Shown in pieces: positions 58,174-64,000 of a stretch of DNA of 64,000 bases (position 1 is its first letter; every line of letters starts with the position of its first letter). Source of the stretch: Haloarcula salinisoli (GTDB lineage Archaea > Halobacteriota > Halobacteria > Halobacteriales > Haloarculaceae); contig NZ_RKLQ01000001.1 in the NCBI RefSeq assembly GCF_019599405.1, positions 868,001 through 932,000 of the forward strand, given 5' to 3'. Made by a program: the position numbers and the translations under genes. The notes under the pieces were generated by a model. That model searched no databases and was not told the origin of the DNA. It saw nothing but the letters and a program-made list of their open reading frames with translations.

Positions 58174-60627
58174 ATGGCGCTGAACCCGCTGGGACTGGCA
58201 CCGCTTCTGGTCGTCGTGGGGATTCTCGGCCTCGTCTTGCTCTCCTCGGCCAGCGAGGCCGTCGAACGACGGCTGACGCGTATCGCCCGACGGCTCTTCG
58301 GTCGGTACGTCAGTGACTCGCCGGAGCGCGAGCGCCAGCTCGAAGCCGCCTACGTCGGCCAGTCCTACCGGACCTACGCCACGCGGACCTACTTTTACAC
58401 CGGGCTGGCAGCTATCGGGGGCGCCGTCGCCGGCGCCTACGCCGTCGGCGGGTTCCTCCTGCTCGTCCCCACCATCATCGACCTCATGATGGGGCTCCCG
58501 CGGACGATGGTCAACGCGCTCGGCATCCGGGGGTTCGAACTCGTCCTTTCGGAGACCCAGACACTGGTCATCCTCGTCGCGAGCGGCGTCGTCTTCGGGG
58601 CCGTCACGGCGCTTTTGACCTACGTGATGCGCTGGGAGATGCCGAAAAACAGGGCCGACGTGCGCCAGCGCAACATCGACGCGGGGATGGCCCGGACCAT
58701 CGCGTTCATGTACGCCCTCTCCCGGGGAGGGATGTCTTTCCCGGAGGTGATGGCGGTCCTGGCGAAAAACGAGGAGATATACGGCGAGAACGCCCGGGAG
58801 TTCGGCGTCGCCGTCCGCGAGATGGACCTGTTCGGCCAGGACATGATATCGGCCATCAAACGGATGAACCGGCGGACGCCCAGCGAGCGGTTCAAGACCT
58901 TCTCGGAGAACCTCTCGTCGGTCCTCCAGAGCGGCCAGTCGCTCTCGTCGTTCCTGCACAACCAGTACGAGCGCCACCAGGAGGAGGCCGAAGAGCGTCA
59001 GGCGGACCTGCTGGAGTCGCTGGCCACCGTCGCCGAGGCGTACGTCACCATCTTCGTCGCCGGCGTCCTCTTCCTCATCACTATCCTGATGGTGTTCGGG
59101 CTGACGACGACGGACACCCTTCCGTTCCTCCAGTTGCTTGGCTATCTCGCGATTCCGCTCGCGAACATCGGGTTCATGGTGTACCTCAACCAGAAGCTCT
59201 CCGCGCTGGGTATCGGTGAGACCGGCACGACGAGGGCACTGGAACGTGTTACGACTGCTACGCTCGGGCGCCCGTCGGACGCCAGTGACGCGACTGGGCT
59301 GACGGACGGCGGCACCGTGCGCGAGGGGGACCCCAACTGGGCACGGTTGCGATTCCACGATCGTATCGGGTCCCTGAAATCGGCCCTGCGCTCGCCCGCT
59401 CGCACCCTCGTCTGGAACCCGACCCACGTGCTCTATATCGCGGTCCCCGTCGCACTCTTGCTGTTTGCTGTCCGTCTCCCGTCGGCGTTCCAGACCAGTT
59501 CTGTCAACGTCCGGATTCTGGACGACCTGCTGGTGCAGTCGCTACTCCTGGTGCTTGGCTCCTTTGCCGTCGTCCGGACCATCTACGCCCGGCGGGTCAG
59601 CCGCATCGAGGCGGCGACCCCAGAGCTTCTGGAACGGCTCGCCAGCCTCAACGAGGCCGGGATGACACTCGTCGAGAGCCTCCGGCGGGTCCGGGGGAGC
59701 GACGTGGGCGTTCTCACCCCCGAGGTCGAACGCATCTGGGCCGACATCAGCATGGGCGCAAACGTCGACGACGCGCTCGTCCGATTCGGCCGCCGTATCC
59801 GGACTACCGCCATCTCCCGTGTCGTGACGCTGCTGACGAACGCGATGCACGCCTCGGGCCAGCTGGGGTCAGTGTTGCGCATCGCGGCCACGCAGGCACG
59901 GGCCGACCACCGCCTGCGCAACCGCCGGCGCCAGCAGATGCTGACGTATCTCGTGGTCATCTACATCGCTTTCTTCGTCTTCCTGGTCATCATCGTCGCC
60001 GTCCAGGAGGTGCTCGTGCCGGCGCTCCCGTCGTCGGTGCCCACGCCCGAGAACGCGAACCGTCTGGCCGTCAACACCGACCAGTTCGCCCGCCTCGGCC
60101 AGGTGGACAAGGCCGCCTACACGCTCGTGTTCTTCCATATCGCGCTCATCCAGGCCCTCCTGACCGGGTTCATCGGTGGCCAGCTCGGCGAGGGGAGCCT
60201 CAAAGACGGGGCCAAACACGCCGCCGTCCTGCTGGGCATCGCCTACGTCGCCTTTGTCCTGCTCTCCTCACCGGTGGCCTCGATGACCGTCGAGAACCCC
60301 AGCGTCGAGGGCGGACAGCTCACCGTCGACTCGGCGTCGGTGTCCACTGGCGGGTTCATCGTCGTCCACGCCCAGGACGCCAACGGCACCGTCCTGGGCA
60401 CCTCGGGGTATCTCGAACCCGGCTCGCACGAGGACGTGGTGATCACGCTCGACCAACAGCCGCCCGACCGGCAGCCGCTGGTGCTGGTCGCCCATCGGGA
60501 CACCAACGAGAACCAGCGGCTGGACTACGACTTCGAGAACCCGGGTGAGACCGACGGGCCGTATCCCGCGGCCGGGCAGAGCGAATTCGTCTCCATAACC
60601 GTGGAATTGCCCGAAGAGAGAAGGTAG
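58174..60627 (+). CDS. PilC/TadC-like pilus platform protein with C-terminal DUF7282 domain
   Basis: 817 residues. Two GspF/TadC halves each with a cytosolic helical bundle (GMARTIAFMYALSRGGMSFP, ERLASLNEAGMTLVESLRRV) and membrane helices (IFVAGVLFLITILMVFGLTT, YLVVIYIAFFVFLVIIVAVQ). The final ~115 residues after the last helix match DUF7282: STGGFIVVHAQDANGTVLGT, SGYLEPGSHEDVVITLD and ETDGPYPAAGQSEFVS, predicted to be extracellular. It anchors the PilB-like ATPase. No pilin, prepilin peptidase or accessory gene is adjacent, so pilins are elsewhere. Confidence 0.88.
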   Translation: MALNPLGLAPLLVVVGILGLVLLSSASEAVERRLTRIARRLFGRYVSDSPERERQLEAAYVGQSYRTYATRTYFYTGLAAIGGAVAGAYAVGGFLLLVPTIIDLMMGLPRTMVNALGIRGFELVLSETQTLVILVASGVVFGAVTALLTYVMRWEMPKNRADVRQRNIDAGMARTIAFMYALSRGGMSFPEVMAVLAKNEEIYGENAREFGVAVREMDLFGQDMISAIKRMNRRTPSERFKTFSENLSSVLQSGQSLSSFLHNQYERHQEEAEERQADLLESLATVAEAYVTIFVAGVLFLITILMVFGLTTTDTLPFLQLLGYLAIPLANIGFMVYLNQKLSALGIGETGTTRALERVTTATLGRPSDASDATGLTDGGTVREGDPNWARLRFHDRIGSLKSALRSPARTLVWNPTHVLYIAVPVALLLFAVRLPSAFQTSSVNVRILDDLLVQSLLLVLGSFAVVRTIYARRVSRIEAATPELLERLASLNEAGMTLVESLRRVRGSDVGVLTPEVERIWADISMGANVDDALVRFGRRIRTTAISRVVTLLTNAMHASGQLGSVLRIAATQARADHRLRNRRRQQMLTYLVVIYIAFFVFLVIIVAVQEVLVPALPSSVPTPENANRLAVNTDQFARLGQVDKAAYTLVFFHIALIQALLTGFIGGQLGEGSLKDGAKHAAVLLGIAYVAFVLLSSPVASMTVENPSVEGGQLTVDSASVSTGGFIVVHAQDANGTVLGTSGYLEPGSHEDVVITLDQQPPDRQPLVLVAHRDTNENQRLDYDFENPGETDGPYPAAGQSEFVSITVELPEERR

Positions 60628-60666
60628 TGTCGGGCGTCAGCGGGGAGAGAGCGGACCGAGGAGCGA

Positions 60667-61422
60667 TTACTGCCCGAGGTCGGAGAGGACCGCGGCGACC
60701 GAGTCCGGAGCCGACTGAATCCCCACGTGGCCGGCGTCGACCTCGACGAGGCGGCTCTCCGGGAGGCGAGTTTCGAGCTCTTGGGCAGCCCCACGGAGAT
60801 GGGGGGCGCTTTGCTCGCCTGTCAGCAGTGCCACCGGGGAGTCGATGTCTGGTGCCTCCGGCAGTTCGTAGGCGTCGAGTGCGGCCTGCTCACGGAGGAC
60901 CGTGTCGGCGAGCGCGAAGTCGATGCCGTCCGGCCAGACCGGGAGCCGTTCGGGGTCGGGGATACCGACCTCCTCCCGGTAGAACAGTTTCATCGCGCCC
61001 ACCCGGTCACCGGCCACACAGTGCTCTCGTAACCGTCCCGTCAGGTCATCGGTGTCACGGTCACCGACTGGTACAGGCGGTTCGTACAGCACCAGTCGGT
61101 CGATATCCGTCTCCCGGGCCGTCTCCAGAGCGACGACGGCACCGTAGGAGTGACCGAAGACGGACACGTCGCCGTCGATGTCGTCGAGGACCGCACGCAG
61201 GTCGGCTACTTCGCGAGCCAGACTGTACGCCGCGGCGTCGCCGCTGTCGCCCCGGCCCCGTCGGTCGGGGACGACGAATCTGAACTCGGGACCGAGCGCG
61301 CGGCGAAGCGGCTCCCAGGCGTGGCGTGTCGCCGACCCGCCGTGGAGGAGGACGAGCGGGTGGCCGTCGCCGTGGTCTTCGTATGCGATACTGGTACCGT
61401 CTGTCGATGTCACTGTCTGCAT
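60667..61422 (-). CDS. alpha/beta hydrolase
   Basis: 251 residues from the ATG at 61422 (MQTVTSTDGTSIAYEDHGDG). The oxyanion region is VLLHGGSATRHAWEPL, nucleophile elbow VFGHSYGAVVALE, then PVALLTGEQSAPHLRG for the acid and VDAGHVGIQSAPDSVA for the His. A serine hydrolase of unknown substrate. It converges on the pilus operon and is preceded by the HTH_10 regulator gene. Confidence 0.87.
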   Translation of the reverse strand: MQTVTSTDGTSIAYEDHGDGHPLVLLHGGSATRHAWEPLRRALGPEFRFVVPDRRGRGDSGDAAAYSLAREVADLRAVLDDIDGDVSVFGHSYGAVVALETARETDIDRLVLYEPPVPVGDRDTDDLTGRLREHCVAGDRVGAMKLFYREEVGIPDPERLPVWPDGIDFALADTVLREQAALDAYELPEAPDIDSPVALLTGEQSAPHLRGAAQELETRLPESRLVEVDAGHVGIQSAPDSVAAVLSDLGQ

Positions 61423-61481
61423 TCCGGACCTACTGGTCCGTGACCGCGAGGAAAGGCCCTGACTCGCAATACTCCGGCCGT

Positions 61482-62180
61482 TTAAGTACTCTCCCCAGCG
61501 GGCAGCGGCGACCACGTCCGCGCGACCGTCTCCTCGATGAGCTCCGTCTGGGCACGCCGGAGGCGTTCGGACAGCGCCGACGGAGACAGCGACAGTTCCG
61601 CGGCGACCGCCGCGAGCGACGCCGCACGGGGAATGTCGAAGTAGCCCATCGCGTAGGCCGTCCGAAGCGCCTCGCGCTGGCGGTCGGTCAGCCCCTCGCC
61701 CGGTGGCTCCGGGTCGCCGTCCTCGGTGAGTCGGCGGAGCGTAAACCGGTCTTCCTGCTGCCAGAACGCCCTGAACTGGTCGAAGGCCGCCCGGTCGGCG
61801 AACCAGCCGGTCTGTCGCCAGCCGTCGGCGGTCACCTCGATTCGCTCGACGATAGCGTCGGCCGTCGCGAGCTGTTCCAGTCCGTCGAGGTCCTCGAGGT
61901 GGGCGCCCAGCTGTTCCTCGAAACTCAGTGCCGGACGGAGCTGGTAGTGGCGGGTGTCGCCAGCCCGGCCGACGAGCGTCCAGTGGTCGACGTCGTGAGC
62001 GCTATCGAAGGCCGACTCGACCGACCCGTCGGGGTCGCCGGTGACGGTGACCAGAAACCGTGGTCGGTTCCCGTGGTTGTACTGCAGTTCCAGTACGAGC
62101 GTCGCCGTCGGTCTCGCGGCTGCGACGCCGACCAGCGGGAGCGCTTCGCAGGCGATATCGAACTCGGCGACGAGACCCAT
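61482..62180 (-). CDS. Bat-like HTH_10-family transcriptional regulator
   Basis: 232 residues. The C-terminal HTH_10 domain reads LTDRQREALRTAYAMGYFDI and SLAAVAAELSLSPSALSERL, RRAQ, typical of haloarchaeal Bat relatives. The N-terminal ~150 residues are a ligand-sensing domain of the DmsR/HTH-type with no PAS signature visible. It is divergent from the MBL-fold gene and adjacent to the hydrolase; it may control either. Confidence 0.87.
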   Translation of the reverse strand: MGLVAEFDIACEALPLVGVAAARPTATLVLELQYNHGNRPRFLVTVTGDPDGSVESAFDSAHDVDHWTLVGRAGDTRHYQLRPALSFEEQLGAHLEDLDGLEQLATADAIVERIEVTADGWRQTGWFADRAAFDQFRAFWQQEDRFTLRRLTEDGDPEPPGEGLTDRQREALRTAYAMGYFDIPRAASLAAVAAELSLSPSALSERLRRAQTELIEETVARTWSPLPAGEST

Positions 62181-62314
62181 AGGGGCGACTCAGTGCTGAC
62201 ACTGATATATCGGTCGAACTCCGGTAGCGACGCTGGTGCCGGCCCCGCGACACCGACGGCCCGTCGGGTCGTGGGGACCGACAGTCGTAACTCGGCGCTG
62301 GCACAACGGTGGGT

Positions 62315-63061
62315 ATGACCATCCGTCACGACGGCATCACCGCGGAGTGGCTCGGCTACGCGACGCTTCGCCTGGCGAGCGACGACACCGTCGTCTATCT
62401 CGACCCCGGCCGCTACGGCGTGCTCACCGGCGAGTGGGAGCCGGACACTCCTGGCGTCGGGCATCCGCCGGCACGGGACTACGCGCCCCGGGACGGTGAC
62501 ATCGTCTGTGTGACCCACGTCCACCACTACGACCCGGACGGCATCCGCCGTGTGGCCAGCGAGGACGCCACGGTCGTCGCGTTCGACGGCATCAACGTCC
62601 ACGCGACCGACCGCGACCTCGACCGGTTCGCGGACCTCGACTACGACGTCCGAACGGTGTCGATGGAAGCGGAGCTCCTCGTCGACGGCGTCCCCATCTG
62701 GACGATGCCGGCGTACAACCGCGAGGACGGCCCGAACGTTCGCGCCGACGGCAGCCCCATCCACCCGAAGGGTATCGGCTGTGGCTTCCTCCTCGCGCTC
62801 GACGACACACGGGTGTTCTGGCCCGGTGACACCGACGTCCTCGATGGCCACGCGGAACTGGACGTCTCGCTGTTCTGTCCCTCCATCGCGAGCAGCTTCA
62901 CGATGGACCGTCACGACGCCGCCGACCTCGCCGAGGCGATGGACCCCGACCTCGTCCTCCCGATTCACTACAACACGTTCGAGGCGCTCGAAGCCGATTC
63001 GGGAGCGTTCGCCGAGGACGTCGCGAAACGCGGCGTCCCGGTCGTGCTGGACGAACAGTAG
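62315..63061 (+). CDS. MBL-fold metallo-hydrolase
   Basis: 248 residues from the ATG at 62315. The core strand VVYLDPGRYGVLTGEWEPDT, the metal-site region CVTHVHHYDPDGIRRVA, ALDDTRVFWPGDTDVLDG (the later metal Asp) and VLPIHYNTFEALEADSG (His) match the UlaG-like MBL group. The first site lacks the final His of THxHxDH, reading HVHHYDP, so metal binding may differ. The substrate is unknown. It is divergent from the HTH_10 gene. Confidence 0.85.
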   Translation: MTIRHDGITAEWLGYATLRLASDDTVVYLDPGRYGVLTGEWEPDTPGVGHPPARDYAPRDGDIVCVTHVHHYDPDGIRRVASEDATVVAFDGINVHATDRDLDRFADLDYDVRTVSMEAELLVDGVPIWTMPAYNREDGPNVRADGSPIHPKGIGCGFLLALDDTRVFWPGDTDVLDGHAELDVSLFCPSIASSFTMDRHDAADLAEAMDPDLVLPIHYNTFEALEADSGAFAEDVAKRGVPVVLDEQ

Positions 63062-63302
63062 CCGGCCCTGTCGAGATAGTAGTGTTCGAGTACCGCCACC
63101 CCCGGGACAGCGCTGTCTCTGTCGCGCCCGGAACCCGACGACAGCTTGTACTCTGCCATATTTATTAACATGTAGGGAATTTAGACTACATATGCAACTC
63201 TGATTCGGAAAATAACTGAAAACTCGAATATATTCCCAATACCCAACTTATTGAACATTCTTGGCAGCAAAACTATTATGTCTGCTGTCCGAAATTAGCC
63301 CA
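63062..63302. other. AT-rich gap before the DUF7344 gene
   Basis: From about 63158 to 63300 the sequence is strikingly AT-rich for this chromosome (long runs such as ATATTTATTAACATG and GAAAATAACTGAAAACTCG), in contrast to the flanking genes. No ORF is supported. It could be the promoter region of the DUF7344 gene or the edge of transferred DNA. Confidence 0.45.
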
Positions 63303-63662
63303 ATGCCCGTCGCCGACGAACTTACTCTCTCCGAGCTACTCGAACTGCTCAGCCACCGTCGTCGCCGCTTCGTTCTCGGTACCCTCGACGAGACAGATGG
63401 CGACGTGCCGATGGACTCGCTGGCAAAGCGTCTCGCAGCATGGGAGGAGAGTGATTCACCGGCGGACGCAACTCCACCCGCTGTCGAGGACGTGAAACTG
63501 TCGCTCTACCACACGCATCTCCCGAAACTCGAAACGGCCGGCCTCGTCACGTTCGACTCGAGACACGTCCGTTACGACGTGGGCGAGCCGACGCCGACCG
63601 ACCTGTCACTGGACGGGCTCCTCCAGGAAGAACGAGAGCTGATGCTCGCAAACTGCTGCTGA
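63303..63662 (+). CDS. DUF7344-type winged-helix protein
   Basis: 119 residues from the ATG at 63303 (MPVADELTLSELLELLSHRR). The SHRRRRFVLGTLDETDGDVP and LYHTHLPKLETAGLVTFDSR pattern is the DUF7344 winged helix common in haloarchaea (ordinary members have L-S-x-x-R-R-R-x-x-L). Probably a transcriptional regulator. The final CC pair is unusual. It lies next to the AT-rich gap. Confidence 0.8.
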   Translation: MPVADELTLSELLELLSHRRRRFVLGTLDETDGDVPMDSLAKRLAAWEESDSPADATPPAVEDVKLSLYHTHLPKLETAGLVTFDSRHVRYDVGEPTPTDLSLDGLLQEERELMLANCC

Positions 63663-63702
63663 ACGGGTCTGTCGTCCCTTTCCTGGACAACGGACAGCAG
63701 AC

Positions 63703-63864
63703 TCACGACACCTCTGTGAGCGACTCGAACTCGCTCCAGCACTCACAGTCTAAGTCGTCGATAGAAGAGACCTCGTCGGGAAACGAGGAGATGGGCATCC
63801 CGTCGTCGAACTCCCCGCAGTCCTCCCGGTGCAGGGAGAAGTCGTCGCTCGACATGACTGGCAT
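63703..63864 (-). CDS. possible small acidic protein
   Basis: 53 residues from the ATG at 63864 (or 50 from 63855). It is rich in Asp, Glu and Ser, with four Cys or near-Cys positions (EDCGEF, DLDCECWSEF). The protein is typical in charge for haloarchaea and third positions are mostly G or C. It lies directly downstream of the truncated gene at the window end, on the same strand. No family is recognised. Confidence 0.45.
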   Translation of the reverse strand: MPVMSSDDFSLHREDCGEFDDGMPISSFPDEVSSIDDLDCECWSEFESLTEVS

Positions 63865-63926
63865 ACGCCCAGCTACGGAGTGGCAGCGTAAAACACGTTT
63901 GGAGCCGCCGAAATTGGCCGTCAGAC

Positions 63927-64000
63927 CTATTGGATGACGCCCATCTCAGTGAGACGTTCCGGGAGGTACGTATCAGTCACGAAGTCGAGCCCACGGGAGG
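63927..64000 (-). CDS. C-terminal end of a gene running off the window
   Basis: Reading from the right edge, the frame gives SRGLDFVTDTYLPERLTEMG then VIQ and stop at 63927-63929. At least 24 codons are present. The start and most of the protein lie outside the window, so the function cannot be named. Confidence 0.55.
   Translation of the reverse strand, partial: SRGLDFVTDTYLPERLTEMGVIQ

Noticed and set aside
63927-64000. Naming the truncated gene at the right edge
   Set aside because: Only about 24 C-terminal residues are visible, too few to support any family.

Overview
The window is haloarchaeal chromosome. The DNA is GC-rich with strong G/C third-position use, and the proteins are acidic. 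Archaeal hallmarks include RPB9/TFS-like zinc ribbons, HTH_10 and DUF7344 regulators, halocyanin, TatA, Tat lipoproteins, PilB/PilC pilus machinery and leaderless TATA promoters about 25-32 bp before start codons. A Haloarcula/Halomicrobium-type member of the Haloarculaceae fits best, but genus is inference. There is no rRNA, CRISPR array, transposase or integrase; almost everything looks like core chromosome with small accessory pieces.

Layout. 1-15 kb is central metabolism: 3-hydroxyacyl-CoA dehydrogenase, fructose-1,6-bisphosphatase, an acyl-CoA carboxyltransferase with an extra N-terminal module, a MaoC hydratase, a CitE-like lyase, glutamate dehydrogenase and acyl-CoA dehydrogenase, plus a large PKD/PGF-pre-PGF surface protein, a PQQ-propeller lipoprotein and a RIO-like kinase. 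15-23 kb holds an HTH/DUF2178 pair with a paired palindromic operator, a non-canonical RtcB, DoxX, a redoxin, a methyltransferase, and a two-gene unit of M36 metallopeptidase plus PHB-depolymerase-like esterase. 23.4-26.8 kb holds tRNA-Gly(UCC) and tRNA-Arg(CCU), each followed by a related composite element that ends in a second copy of the tRNA 3' end; between them lie an HD hydrolase, peroxiredoxin and TatA. 27-36 kb holds halocyanin, an Fe-S photolyase, an ABC1/UbiB-type kinase, a copper P-type ATPase, and a DtxR-family regulator overlapping a GDT1-type transporter with a dyad operator just before the regulator start. 36-50 kb holds a HAD phosphatase, a hybrid sensor kinase, two ABC-2 export systems (one with a PrsW-like protease domain fused to its permease), two DUF2071 proteins flanking a TFS-like protein, and a macro-domain operon. 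50-56 kb holds a pseudo-receiver kinase, sucCD followed by a tandem array of nested hairpins, a sirtuin and small zinc ribbons. 56-64 kb holds a PilB/PilC pair, a hydrolase, an HTH_10 regulator, an MBL-fold hydrolase and a DUF7344 protein in a locally AT-rich stretch.

Strongest unexplained signals: (1) the 65-bp nested-hairpin tandem repeats at the 3' end of sucD, whose inner stems differ but stay perfectly paired; (2) the tRNA-tail elements, whose internal T-arm-like segments match the T-loop of their own host tRNA; (3) two 79-bp dispersed elements with covarying 14-bp terminal inverted repeats. Several domain fusions and probable operators are also reported. All functional calls come from reading the sequence; no database search was run.
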